This document shows, piece by piece, positions 45,465 to 54,270 of a stretch of DNA of 64,000 nucleotides; within the stretch, counting starts at the first letter, position 1; each line of letters opens with the position of its first letter. The stretch is from contig NZ_QBKP01000004.1 of assembly GCF_003054195.1 (NCBI RefSeq), positions 231,350 to 295,349 on the forward strand, in the 5' to 3' direction. This DNA comes from Gemmobacter caeni (GTDB lineage: Bacteria; Pseudomonadota; Alphaproteobacteria; Rhodobacterales; Rhodobacteraceae). A program made the translations under genes and the position numbers. The notes beneath the pieces are model-generated. The model was not told the origin of the DNA. It made no database searches and saw nothing but the letters and a program-made list of their open reading frames with translations.

Positions 45465-46820
45465 TTACCAGCGGCGTTCGAAACGGCGGCGCAGCAGGAT
45501 GGCGACCGCGTTCATCAGAAGAAGGAAAACCAGCAGCACGATGATGGCACCGGAGGCGCGTTCCACGAAGGCCGGATCGGCGCGCTGGGTGAAGTTGTAG
45601 ACCTGCACGGGCAGGGCGGAAGCCGGATCGAAGAAACCTTCCGGCGGCGCATCCGGGAATTCGCGCACGAAGGCAACCATGCCGATCAGCAGCAGCGGCG
45701 CGGTTTCCCCCAGCGCCTGCGCCAGACCGATGATGGTGCCGGTCAGGATGCCGGGCATGGCCAGCGGCAGGACGTGGTGGGTGATCGCCTGCATCTTAGA
45801 GGCCCCGACCCCCAGCGCCGCATCGCGGATCGAGGGCGGCACCGCCTTCAGCGCCGCGCGGGTGGCGATGATGATGGTCGGCAGCGTCATCAGCGTCAGC
45901 ACCAGGCCGCCGACAATGGGTGCCGATTGCGGCAGGCCCATGAAGTTGATGAAGATGGCGAGACCCAGGATACCGAAGACGATCGACGGCACCGCGGCAA
46001 GGTTCGAGATGTTCACCTCGATCAGGTCGGTCCATTTGTTCTTCGGTGCAAATTCCTCAAGATAGATCGAGGCGGCAACGCCGATGGGCAGGGCCAGCAC
46101 CAGCACGATCAGCATCATGTAGGCCGAGCCGAGGATCGCGACGCCAAGCCCCGCCGCCTCGGGGCGCAGTTCGGAGGCATCGCCGCCGAACAGGAAGCCG
46201 GGGTTGAAGGACAGGCTCATCAGCCCGGCCTCGCGCATCTTCAGCGCCAGTTCAAGCTGCTCGGGCGAAATGTTGCTGTCCAGTTTGGCGCTGTCCATGG
46301 TGACGCGGCCCTTGAAGAACCCGTCCACGCGGCCATTCGCCAGCAGTTTCACATCTACCGTCTGTCCGACCAGCGCGGGATCGGCCAGCACCTGATTGCG
46401 CAGGTTGGCGGCGGCCTCCTGCGACAGCAGGCCGGAAATCTGCTTGGCCGTCAGCCCGTCGGTGGCAATGCCCTTTTCGGCCAGCGCGGTGGCCAGGGCT
46501 TTTTCGATCACCTTGGCATAGCCGATGGTGGTGACCTTCTTCATCACCTCGATGTCGCCGGTGCCGGATTTGTCCAGCACAGTCGCATCCAGTGCCACCG
46601 GCATGGTGATGAAGGTCTGGCGGAAGGCGCCAAGGCCGTTGCCCAGCACCGAGGTCAGCAGGATGACCAGCGCGAGGATCGACACCGCGATGGCGGCCGC
46701 GCCGTAGAAGCGGAAGCGCGCTTCGGCGGCATTGCGGCGGCGGGTGCGGGCGTCGGTCACATGCAGCGACTTGCGCGGCTGTGCGCCGGACCGGCCGGTT
46801 TGCGACGTTGCGTCGGTCAT
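45465..46820 (-). CDS. pstA: Phosphate ABC transporter permease PstA (extended N-terminus)
   Basis: A 451-residue permease, far longer than the roughly 300 residues of E. coli PstA. The first transmembrane helix (about 35-60) is followed by a periplasmic DUF3333-type segment (about 65-200); the core with the ABC-transporter permease loop EALPPSIRDAALGVGASKMQ follows near residue 342. Long PstA proteins of this kind are usual in alphaproteobacteria. It pairs with PstC. Its ATG overlaps the pstC stop by four bases. Confidence 0.94.
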   Translation of the reverse strand: MTDATSQTGRSGAQPRKSLHVTDARTRRRNAAEARFRFYGAAAIAVSILALVILLTSVLGNGLGAFRQTFITMPVALDATVLDKSGTGDIEVMKKVTTIGYAKVIEKALATALAEKGIATDGLTAKQISGLLSQEAAANLRNQVLADPALVGQTVDVKLLANGRVDGFFKGRVTMDSAKLDSNISPEQLELALKMREAGLMSLSFNPGFLFGGDASELRPEAAGLGVAILGSAYMMLIVLVLALPIGVAASIYLEEFAPKNKWTDLIEVNISNLAAVPSIVFGILGLAIFINFMGLPQSAPIVGGLVLTLMTLPTIIIATRAALKAVPPSIRDAALGVGASKMQAITHHVLPLAMPGILTGTIIGLAQALGETAPLLLIGMVAFVREFPDAPPEGFFDPASALPVQVYNFTQRADPAFVERASGAIIVLLVFLLLMNAVAILLRRRFERRW

Positions 46821-48277
46821 TCGTATTGCTCCCGGTATTTCCGCACGATCACCAGCGCGACAACGTTGAGCGCGAGGGTGAAGCAGAACAAGGTCAGGCC
46901 AAGGGCGAAGGCCACCAGCGTTTCAGGGCTGGCGAATTCGGTATCGCCTGTCAGCTGGCTCACGATCTTCACCGTCACGGTGGTCATCGCCTCGAAGGGG
47001 TTCACGTCCAGCTTGGCGGCGGCCCCGGCACCCATGACCACGATCATGGTTTCACCGATGGCGCGGCTGGCGGCCAGCAGAATGGCGCCGACGATGCCGG
47101 GCAGGGCGGCGGGCAGGATCACCTGTTTCACCGTTTCCGATCTGGTGGCGCCAAGGCCGAACGAGCCATCCCGCATCGACTGCGGCACGGCGTTGATGAT
47201 GTCGTCCGACAGGGACGAGACGAAGGGGATCAGCATGATGCCCATGACCAGACCCGCCGTCATCACCGAGGACGAGGACGAACCAAGCCCCATCGGCTGT
47301 GCGAACCAGTCGCGCAGGAAGGGGCCGACGGTGATCAGGGCGAACAGGCCATAGACGATGGTCGGAATGCCGGCGAGGATCTCGATGGCGGGTTTGGCGA
47401 AGGCGCGCACCTTCTTGCCGGCATATTCCGACAGGTAGATGGCGGCCATCAGCCCCACCGGAACCGAAACCAGCAGCGCGATGAACGAGACGTAGAGCGT
47501 GCCCCAGACCAGCGGCCAGAGCCCAAGCTCGGACCCGCCACCGAAGCGCGGGCTCCAGGTCAGCGAGAAGAAGAAATCACGGAAGTCGTAAAGTTTGAAG
47601 AAATGAACGCTTTCGACAACCAGCGAGGCCACGATGCCGAAGGTGGTGGCAACCGCGATCAGCGAACAGCCCGCCAGCAGCACCAGCGTGAACTGTTCCA
47701 CCAGATTACGGGCGCGCTGGCGCGGGTCGATGCGCCACAGCGCGAAGCCCAGCCCCGCAAGGGCCGCCAGCAGCACGGCCAGGGCCATGCCAAGGCGCAG
47801 GGTGCCCGACAGGCTGCGGTATTCCTTGGCTGCTTCCAACACCGAAGGTGCTACGTTGGAGCCCAGTGCCACGCCAACCTCTGCCAGACGACCGCGCATA
47901 TCGGTCAGATCGGCGCGCAGGGCGGCAAGGCCCGTTTCGTCCAGCCCCGCGTTGCGCGCGACCGCGTCCAACCCGTCAGCGATGCGCCGGACATCGGCCA
48001 TCACCAGTTGCGTGCTGCCATAGCTTGCCACATCCGCCGCGGGGATCATCCCGGCGACGTGGGAATTCAGGGCGGTGGGCTGCACAAAGGCCCAGGTGAC
48101 CAGCAGCAGAAGCGCGGGCACCGCAGTAAACAGAAAAACCGACCAGCCATAATAGCCGGGCAGCGAATGCAGCGTGCGAGGGTCTCCTCCGACGGCGGAA
48201 AGGGCCCGCTGCCGCCCGAGGATGAACCCGAGGACCGCGAGGCCCAGTACGATGAGGGTAATAAGGCCGATGCTCAT
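46817..48277 (-). CDS. pstC: Phosphate ABC transporter permease PstC (extended N-terminus)
   Basis: A 486-residue permease with an N-terminal extension of about 200 residues (two membrane helices around a periplasmic helical stretch) before the usual six-helix core; the permease loop AVPQSMRDGSFGLGATRSETVKQVILPAALPG is near residue 370. It forms the phosphate channel with PstA. ATG at 48277 is chosen (MSIGLITLIVLGLAVLGFILG starts a membrane helix); the in-frame extension to 48325 overlaps the intercistronic hairpin. PstS lies 61 bases upstream. Confidence 0.93.
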   Translation of the reverse strand: MSIGLITLIVLGLAVLGFILGRQRALSAVGGDPRTLHSLPGYYGWSVFLFTAVPALLLLVTWAFVQPTALNSHVAGMIPAADVASYGSTQLVMADVRRIADGLDAVARNAGLDETGLAALRADLTDMRGRLAEVGVALGSNVAPSVLEAAKEYRSLSGTLRLGMALAVLLAALAGLGFALWRIDPRQRARNLVEQFTLVLLAGCSLIAVATTFGIVASLVVESVHFFKLYDFRDFFFSLTWSPRFGGGSELGLWPLVWGTLYVSFIALLVSVPVGLMAAIYLSEYAGKKVRAFAKPAIEILAGIPTIVYGLFALITVGPFLRDWFAQPMGLGSSSSSVMTAGLVMGIMLIPFVSSLSDDIINAVPQSMRDGSFGLGATRSETVKQVILPAALPGIVGAILLAASRAIGETMIVVMGAGAAAKLDVNPFEAMTTVTVKIVSQLTGDTEFASPETLVAFALGLTLFCFTLALNVVALVIVRKYREQYE

Positions 48278-48300
48278 GTCGCTTTCGCCTGGCAAGAGAA

Positions 48301-48329
48301 AGGGGTGGCGCGGGAGCGGCGCCACCCCT
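48301..48329 (-). terminator. Intercistronic hairpin between pstS and pstC
   Basis: AGGGGTGGCGC, a seven-base loop, GCGCCACCCCT: a perfect 11-bp inverted repeat 10 bases after the pstS stop. Read on the minus strand it is followed by TTCTCTT, a poor U-run. This fits a partial terminator or an mRNA-stabilising hairpin that lets pstS be expressed above the rest of the operon. Confidence 0.7.
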
Positions 48330-48338
48330 GGGGTCAGA

Positions 48339-49373
48339 TCAGTTCAGCGGACCCATCGGGGTTTCGTTGGCCACCGCTTCCTGGGTTTTCGCCAGTTCCG
48401 GGTCCGACACGAGGCCGTAAGCTGCCAGCGGGCCTTCCGGGCCAGCCATGTCGTCCGACACGAAGAACTCCAGATATTCCTTCAGGCCGGGGATCACGCC
48501 GATATGGGCTTTCTTCACATAGAAGAACAGCGGACGCGACACCGGGTAGTCGCCCGAGGCGATGGTTTCGGTCGAGGGAACCACGCCATCCATCGTCGCC
48601 ACTTTCAGCTTGTCGGTGTTGTTCTGGTAGAACGACAGGCCGAACACGCCGATGGCGTTCTTGTTGGCGGCGATGCGGGCCAGCGTTTCGGTGTAGTCGC
48701 CGTCGATGTCGACCGACAGACCATCGGTGCGCAGCGCGAGGCAGGCTTTCTTGCCGTCCTCTTCGCCCTTGGCGGCCACGAGGGCCTCTTCGGCGCCCGA
48801 AGCCTTGCAGCCTGCTTCCAGAACCTTCACGTCAAACACTTCACGGGTGCCGTGCTTGGTGCCGGGGATGAAGGCCAGAATGTCCTGCGCCGGGAAGCTG
48901 GCGTTCACGTCAGCCCAGGTTTTCGCGGTGTTCGGGACCAGCTTGCCATCCTTCACGACTTCGGCGGCCAGCGCGTTGTACCAGTCGGTCGGGGTGAAGG
49001 CGAAGTCCGGGCCCGCAATGTCGCTGGCGAAGACGATGCCGTCATAGCCGATGCGGACTTCCATGATTTCGTCGACGCCGTTGGTCTTGCAGAGGTCGAT
49101 GTCCGACTGCTTGATGCGCGACGAGGAGTTGGCGATGTCGATGGTGTTTTCGCCCACGCCTTCGCACAGTTTCTTGCGGCCAGCGCCCGAACCGCCACCT
49201 TCGACGACCGGGGTCGGGAAGTCGAAGTTTTCGCCGAAGGCTTCGGCAACGATGGTGGCATAGGGCAGCACGGTCGAGGAACCGGCGATCTGGATATTGT
49301 CGCGGGCCATGGCGGCGGTGGCCGACACGGCGGCAATGGCGAGGGTGGAGGCGGTGAGTTTCATCAGGGTCAT
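48339..49373 (-). CDS. pstS: Phosphate-binding protein PstS
   Basis: A 344-residue periplasmic binding protein with a signal peptide (residues 1-25, cleavage after AMA). The mature N-terminus has the phosphate-binding loop IQIAGSSTVLPY, and GGSGAGRKKLCEG follows near residue 63. It captures phosphate for PstCA. ATG at 49373 has AAGGAG seven bases upstream; ATG at 49364 is an in-frame alternative. A double Pho box lies about 80-120 bases upstream, so it is expected to be the promoter-proximal gene of a phosphate-starvation operon. Confidence 0.95.
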   Translation of the reverse strand: MTLMKLTASTLAIAAVSATAAMARDNIQIAGSSTVLPYATIVAEAFGENFDFPTPVVEGGGSGAGRKKLCEGVGENTIDIANSSSRIKQSDIDLCKTNGVDEIMEVRIGYDGIVFASDIAGPDFAFTPTDWYNALAAEVVKDGKLVPNTAKTWADVNASFPAQDILAFIPGTKHGTREVFDVKVLEAGCKASGAEEALVAAKGEEDGKKACLALRTDGLSVDIDGDYTETLARIAANKNAIGVFGLSFYQNNTDKLKVATMDGVVPSTETIASGDYPVSRPLFFYVKKAHIGVIPGLKEYLEFFVSDDMAGPEGPLAAYGLVSDPELAKTQEAVANETPMGPLN

Positions 49374-49756
49374 GTCCTGGCTCCTTGTTGGTCCCGTGGA
49401 CCGCTTGCGGGACGCCGCTCGCGTCCTTGAGGCCGGGGGTAGCGGAGCCGTGTGACTGCTATGTAAGAGTTGTGTGACAGTTTTATGAAAGCACCTGTGC
49501 CGCGGGCTTTCTGCTGCAAAACCCGGGTGTCGCCTGCTGCGCCCTGTGTGGTCCGGCACGGGGGATCTGCGGAGAAAACGCCCGGATCGGCGGGAAGGAT
49601 GCTGCTGCTGCCTAAAATTTGTGCATTTTCTTTGGGTAACGGCTGTGGTGGCGCCAGCGAACGGGCTGCATGGCGACTCAGCCGGTCACGGGCCTTGTGA
49701 CGAATCGCGACAAGGCTTTACCGTTTGGTCAAAACAAATCACCCAGGGAGTTTCAC
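49374..49756. other. Divergent pstS / BMP-operon intergenic region
   Basis: 383 bases without a gene. It contains the Pho box (49452-49491) on the pstS side. Nearer the BMP operon, AAAATTTGTGCATTTTCTTTG (49614-49634) is an AT-rich stretch that may be part of that promoter, but I cannot assign it. No small coding frame with a ribosome site was convincing. Confidence 0.7.
49452..49491 (-). promoter_or_regulatory. Double Pho box upstream of pstS
   Basis: On the minus strand four heptamers are spaced by exactly four bases: CTTTCAT-AAAA-CTGTCAC-ACAA-CTCTTAC-ATAG-CAGTCAC. The first pair is a near-perfect PhoB site (consensus CTGTCAT-AWAW-CTGTMAY) and the second pair is a weaker one in phase. This is the expected position for PhoB activation of pstS and supports autoregulation of phoB in the same operon. 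Confidence 0.88.
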
Positions 49757-50770
49757 ATGACCAAGGTAATGTTCGGTGCCACCCGGCGCGGCCTGATGCT
49801 GGGCGCGGGGGCGGCGGCTATGGGGCTGGCACTGCCGCGCCTCGCCTTCGCGCAGGACACGATCAAGATTGCGGGCATCTATACGGTGCCGGTGGAGCAG
49901 CAATGGGTCAGTCGCATCCATATTGCTGCTGAGGCCGCCAAGGCGGCGGGCGGGGTGGATTACACCTATACCGAAAACGTGGCGAACACGGATTATCCGC
50001 GCGTCATGCGCGAATATTGCGAAAGCGGTGTCAATCTGATCGTGGGCGAGATCTTCGGCGCCGAGGCCGAGGCGCGTGAGGTCTGCGCCGAATACCCGGA
50101 TGTGAAATTCCTCCTCGGCTCCAGCTTCATGCCGGATGAGGCGGTGCCGAACCTTGCCGTGTTCGACAACTATATTCAGGACGCCTCTTACCTGTCGGGC
50201 ATCATTGCCGGCGCGATGACCCAGACTGGCAGCATCGGCATGGTCGGCGGCTTCCCCATCCCCGAGGTGAACCGCCTGATGAACGCCTTCATGGCGGGGG
50301 TGAAGGAAACCCGGCCGGATGCAAAATTCCAGGTCAGTTTCATCGGCTCATGGTTTGATCCGCCCAAGGCGAAGGAAACCGCCTTTGCGATGATCGACGG
50401 CGGCGCCGACCTTCTTTATGCCGAACGGTTCGGCGTGTCGGACGCGGCGAAAGAGAAAGGGGTTCTGGCCATTGGTAACGTGATCGACACGCAGGCCGAT
50501 TACCCGGAGACCGTCGTGGCCTCGGCGCTGTGGCATTTCGAGCCCACGCTGAACGCCGCGCTGGAGGCGATCAGGGCGGGCAGTTTCAAGGCCGATAACT
50601 ACGGGGTCTACAGCTTCATGAAGGCGGGCGGCTGTTCGCTGGCGCCGCTTGGCACGTTTGAAGGCAAGGTGCCCGAGGCCGCGATGAAGCTGGTGGCCGA
50701 GAAGGAAGCCGCGATCAAGGATGGTTCCTTCACCGTGGCCATTGATGACAACGAGCCGAAATCGTCGTGA
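49757..50770 (+). CDS. BMP-family ABC transporter substrate-binding protein
   Basis: A 337-residue periplasmic binding protein of the basic membrane protein (BMP/PnrA) family. The leader carries a twin-arginine-like motif TRRGLMLGAGAAAMGLALP, so Tat export is possible. Mature motifs include IKIAGIYTVPVEQQWVSRIH and YLSGIIAGAMTQTGSIGMVGGFPIPEVNR. BMP proteins with this permease type bind purine or other nucleosides. ATG at 49757 follows GGGAG. It is first in a five-gene operon ending with a deaminase; its last bases overlap the ATPase start. Confidence 0.92.
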   Translation: MTKVMFGATRRGLMLGAGAAAMGLALPRLAFAQDTIKIAGIYTVPVEQQWVSRIHIAAEAAKAAGGVDYTYTENVANTDYPRVMREYCESGVNLIVGEIFGAEAEAREVCAEYPDVKFLLGSSFMPDEAVPNLAVFDNYIQDASYLSGIIAGAMTQTGSIGMVGGFPIPEVNRLMNAFMAGVKETRPDAKFQVSFIGSWFDPPKAKETAFAMIDGGADLLYAERFGVSDAAKEKGVLAIGNVIDTQADYPETVVASALWHFEPTLNAALEAIRAGSFKADNYGVYSFMKAGGCSLAPLGTFEGKVPEAAMKLVAEKEAAIKDGSFTVAIDDNEPKSS

Positions 50771-52293
50771 GCGATCCGCGTGACCTGGTGATGCGGCTGG
50801 ACCGCATCACCAAGCGCTTTGGCGCGTTGACGGCGAATGATGCGATCAGCCTCACGCTGCGGCGGGGTGAGGTCGTGGCGCTGCTGGGCGAAAACGGCGC
50901 GGGCAAGACCACGCTGATGAACATCCTGTTCGGGCATTATGTGGCCGATGATGGGCGGGTGGAGGTGTTTGGCGAGCCGCTGCCGCCGGGCAATCCGCGT
51001 GCCGCGCTGGCGGCGGGCGTGGGCATGGTGCATCAGCATTTCACGCTGGCCGACAATCTGACCGTGCTCGACAACATTCGTCTTGGCACCGAAAGCCTGT
51101 TCTCGCGTGGTGCCTCGCGTGCGACAGCGCGGGCGCGGGTTGAGGCGCTCAGCCGCGATTTCGGGCTGGCGGTGCACCCGGATGCGCGGGTTGGCAGCCT
51201 GACCGTGGGCGAACGTCAGCGGGTCGAGATCCTGAAGGCGCTGTACCGCAATGCGCGAATCCTGATCCTGGATGAACCCACCGCTGTCCTGACGCCGCAG
51301 GAGGCAGAGGCACTGTTCGCCACGCTGCGCCGCGCCATCGCACAGGGTCTGTCCATCCTGTTCATCAGCCACAAGCTGCATGAGGTCATGGCCATTGCCG
51401 ACCGCTGTGTGGTCCTGCGCCATGGCAAGGTGGTGGGAGAGGTGGCGACGGCAGAAACCTCGGGTGCCGAACTGGCCGCGATGATGGTAGGCGGCGAAAT
51501 CGCGCTGCCCGAGGCGCGGCCTGCCACCGCGGGCAAGGTGCTGATGCGGCTGGACGGGGTGACGACGCCGGACAAGGGGGCTGCGCCGGGGCTGAAGCGG
51601 GTGACGCTGGATCTGCGGGCGGGCGAGATTGTGGGGCTGGCAGGCGTATCGGGCAATGGGCAGGCGGCGCTGGCCGATCTGATTTCGGGGCTGATCCTGC
51701 CCGGCTCAGGCAGCGTGTCGATGGATGGCCCGCTGGCCCGCTGGTCCCCGCGCGAGGCGATCCGTCAGGGCATCGCCCGCATCCCGGAAGACCGCCATAA
51801 GACCGGGACCATCGCCGATTTCACCCTGACCGAAAACGCCGTGCTGGAAGGTTACTGGCAAACGGGTTTCAGCAAGGCCGGGCTGATGGACTGGCGCGCG
51901 GCGGAAAGTTTTGCCGAAGGCATCATCGCCGCCTATGACGTGCGCTGCCCCGGTCCTGCCGCGCGCATCCGGCTGCTTTCGGGGGGGAATATGCAGAAAC
52001 TGATCCTCGGCCGCGTGTTGGAACCGGGGCCGAAGATCATTCTGGCCAACCAGCCGGTGCGCGGTCTTGATGTCGGCGCCATCGCCTATGTGCAATCGCG
52101 GCTGATCGCGGCGCGCGACGGTGGTGCAGCGGTTCTGCTGATTTCCGAGGATCTGGACGAGATCATGGGACTCGCCGATGTGATACATGTGATGTCTGAA
52201 GGGCGGCTGTCGCCCGGTTTTGCGCGGGGCAGCAAGACAGCGGCGGAGCTGGGGCTGTGGATGGCGGGGCAGGGGTTCGACCATGCGGCTTGA
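50767..52293 (+). CDS. Nucleoside ABC transporter ATPase (two ABC domains)
   Basis: A 508-residue ATPase with two fused ABC domains. The first has Walker A GENGAGKTTLMN near residue 39, signature TVGERQRVEILKALYR and Walker B ILILDEPTAVLTP; the second has a degenerate Walker A (GVSGNGQAALADLI near residue 295) and LLSGGNMQKLILGR. Such half-degenerate twins are usual in simple-sugar/nucleoside transporters. The start is GTG at 50767, overlapping the binding-protein stop (GTGA). It overlaps the permease start by 11 bases. Confidence 0.93.
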   Translation: MSDPRDLVMRLDRITKRFGALTANDAISLTLRRGEVVALLGENGAGKTTLMNILFGHYVADDGRVEVFGEPLPPGNPRAALAAGVGMVHQHFTLADNLTVLDNIRLGTESLFSRGASRATARARVEALSRDFGLAVHPDARVGSLTVGERQRVEILKALYRNARILILDEPTAVLTPQEAEALFATLRRAIAQGLSILFISHKLHEVMAIADRCVVLRHGKVVGEVATAETSGAELAAMMVGGEIALPEARPATAGKVLMRLDGVTTPDKGAAPGLKRVTLDLRAGEIVGLAGVSGNGQAALADLISGLILPGSGSVSMDGPLARWSPREAIRQGIARIPEDRHKTGTIADFTLTENAVLEGYWQTGFSKAGLMDWRAAESFAEGIIAAYDVRCPGPAARIRLLSGGNMQKLILGRVLEPGPKIILANQPVRGLDVGAIAYVQSRLIAARDGGAAVLLISEDLDEIMGLADVIHVMSEGRLSPGFARGSKTAAELGLWMAGQGFDHAA

Positions 52294-53326
52294 TCCCATC
52301 GCCGCCCCGCCGCTGTCGCGCCAGATCGGCCTGCCCGCGCTGGCGCTGGTCGCAACCCTGCTGGTCGCCATGGCTCTGGCGCTGATCGCGGGGGCTGACC
52401 CGCTGGCGACGCTGGGTCTGATCGCCAAGGGTGCCTTCGGGTCGAAATTCGCGGCCCTTGAGACGCTGAACCGCGCGACGCCGCTGATCTTCACCGGGCT
52501 TGCCGTCGCCGTCGCGTTCCGCGCGAAGCTGTGGAACATCGGCGCCGAGGCGCAGCTTTACGCGGGCGCCATCGTCGCCGTGCTGCTGGGCACCGGGGCA
52601 CTGGGCGCGCCGCTGGTGCTGCCGGTTTCCGCACTGGCCGCGATGCTGGCGGGCGCGCTGGTGCTGCTGGGGCCGGTCGTGCTGAAAACCCGGCTGGGCG
52701 TGGATGAGGTGGTGACGACGCTGCTTCTGAACTTCGTCATGCTTCTGTTCGTCAGCTACCTGCTGGAAGGCCCGATGAAAGACCCGATGGGCATGGGCTG
52801 GCCCAAATCTCCGGCCCTGATCAAGGAGGCGCGGCTGCCCCGCATCGTCGACGGGTTGCGGCTGCACTGGGGCTTTGCACTGGCGCTTATCGCGGCGGTG
52901 GTGGTCTGGGTGATCCAGAGCCGCACCACGCTGGGGTTCGAGATGCGCGCCGTTGGCCAGAACCGTGAGGCCGCGCGTTTTGCCGGGATGCCGGTGAATG
53001 TGGTTCTGGTGAAGACTGCCCTTCTGTCCGGCGGTCTTGCCGCACTGGCAGGCTGGTCCGAGGTGGCGGGGCTGAAGGGGCATCTGTCCTCCGACCTGTC
53101 GCCGGGCTTCGGCTATACCGGCATCATCGTCGCCATGCTGGCGCTGCTGCATCCCTTGAGCGTGGTGCTTTCGGCGCTGTTCGTCGCCGCGATTTTCGTG
53201 GGGTCCGACAGCATGAGCCGTGCCGCAGGCGTGCCCACTTATATTGCCGACATGCTGCTGGCCACGGCGCTGTTGTTCATGGTGCTGGCGCTGATGCTGA
53301 CACGCTATCGGGTGGTGTGGAAATGA
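52283..53326 (+). CDS. Nucleoside ABC transporter permease (first)
   Basis: A 347-residue permease of the BPD_transp_2 type with about nine predicted helices. It has FRAKLWNIGAEAQLYAGAI near residue 78, FEMRAVGQNREAARFAGMPVN near 223 and LKGHLSSDLSPGFGYTGIIVAML near 265, matching YufP/NupP-type nucleoside permeases. It pairs with the next permease. ATG at 52283 lies within the end of the ATPase gene. Confidence 0.92.
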   Translation: MRLDPIAAPPLSRQIGLPALALVATLLVAMALALIAGADPLATLGLIAKGAFGSKFAALETLNRATPLIFTGLAVAVAFRAKLWNIGAEAQLYAGAIVAVLLGTGALGAPLVLPVSALAAMLAGALVLLGPVVLKTRLGVDEVVTTLLLNFVMLLFVSYLLEGPMKDPMGMGWPKSPALIKEARLPRIVDGLRLHWGFALALIAAVVVWVIQSRTTLGFEMRAVGQNREAARFAGMPVNVVLVKTALLSGGLAALAGWSEVAGLKGHLSSDLSPGFGYTGIIVAMLALLHPLSVVLSALFVAAIFVGSDSMSRAAGVPTYIADMLLATALLFMVLALMLTRYRVVWK

Positions 53327-54270
53327 GCGATCTTTTCGACATCCTGCTGTCGGTCAGCTTCTGGGCCGCCGCCATTCGCATCGCCTCGCCCCTCATCTTC
53401 GCCACGATGGGAGAGCTGATCTGCGAACGCGCGGGCGTGCTGAACCTTGGAATTGAAGGGATCATGGTCATCGGTGCCTTTGCAGGCTGGATGGCGGTCT
53501 ATCTGGGAGCGCCCCTGTGGCTGGGGGTGACGGCGGCGATGGCGGCGGGGATGCTGTTTGGCCTGTTGCATGCCACTCTGACCGTGCCTTTCGGCTTATC
53601 GCAGCATGTCGTGGGGCTGGGGGTCACGATGCTGGCGACCGCCACCAGCTATTTCGTCTATCGGCTGGCGCTGCCCGAGGTGACGAGCCCGCCCAAGATC
53701 ACGCCCTTCGCGCCGATGGACCTGCCGGTCCTGTCAGATATCCCCTTCCTTGGCCCGGTGTTGTTCCAGCAGACCGCGCTGACCTGGGCGGCGCTGATCT
53801 GTGCCGGGCTGGTGGGGTTTGTGCTGTTCCGCACGCCGCTGGGTCTGGCCGTCCGCGCGGCGGGGGAAAACCCCGCGGCGGTCGAGGCGCAGGGGCTTTC
53901 CGTCACCGGGCTGCGCATGGGGGCAGTGGTCGTGGGGTCGGGGCTGATGGCGGTGGGGGGCAGTTTCCTGACGCTGTCGGCCTTTTCGTCCTTCTTCTTT
54001 GAAATGGTCAACGGGCGCGGCTGGATCTGCATCGCGCTGGTGGTGTTCGGTGCGTGGAGGCCCGGCAAGGCCGTGCTGGGGGCGCTGCTGTTCGCGGCCT
54101 TCGATGCGCTGCAAATCCGTCTGCAACAGACGCCCTTGGGCGCGCATCTGCCCTATCAGGTGTTTCTGATGGCGCCCTATCTTCTGTCCATCCTCGCGCT
54201 GATCCTGATGTCGCGCCGGGCCGAGGTGCCTGCCGCGCTGATGGTGCCATATCGTAAAGGGGAACGCTGA
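53323..54270 (+). CDS. Nucleoside ABC transporter permease (second)
   Basis: A 315-residue permease with about eight to nine helices; it has RIASPLIFATMGELICERAGVLNLGIEGIMVIGAF near residue 20 and GLAVRAAGENPAAVEAQGLSV near 182, the hallmarks of the second YufQ/NupQ-type subunit. ATG at 53323 overlaps the stop of the first permease (ATGA); a GTG at 53317 is an alternative. Its stop shares one base with the deaminase start. Confidence 0.92.
   Translation: MSDLFDILLSVSFWAAAIRIASPLIFATMGELICERAGVLNLGIEGIMVIGAFAGWMAVYLGAPLWLGVTAAMAAGMLFGLLHATLTVPFGLSQHVVGLGVTMLATATSYFVYRLALPEVTSPPKITPFAPMDLPVLSDIPFLGPVLFQQTALTWAALICAGLVGFVLFRTPLGLAVRAAGENPAAVEAQGLSVTGLRMGAVVVGSGLMAVGGSFLTLSAFSSFFFEMVNGRGWICIALVVFGAWRPGKAVLGALLFAAFDALQIRLQQTPLGAHLPYQVFLMAPYLLSILALILMSRRAEVPAALMVPYRKGER

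Noticed and set aside
44697-48871. Two long open frames opposite the pst operon
   Set aside because: Same reason: composition-driven antisense frames over well-identified pst genes.
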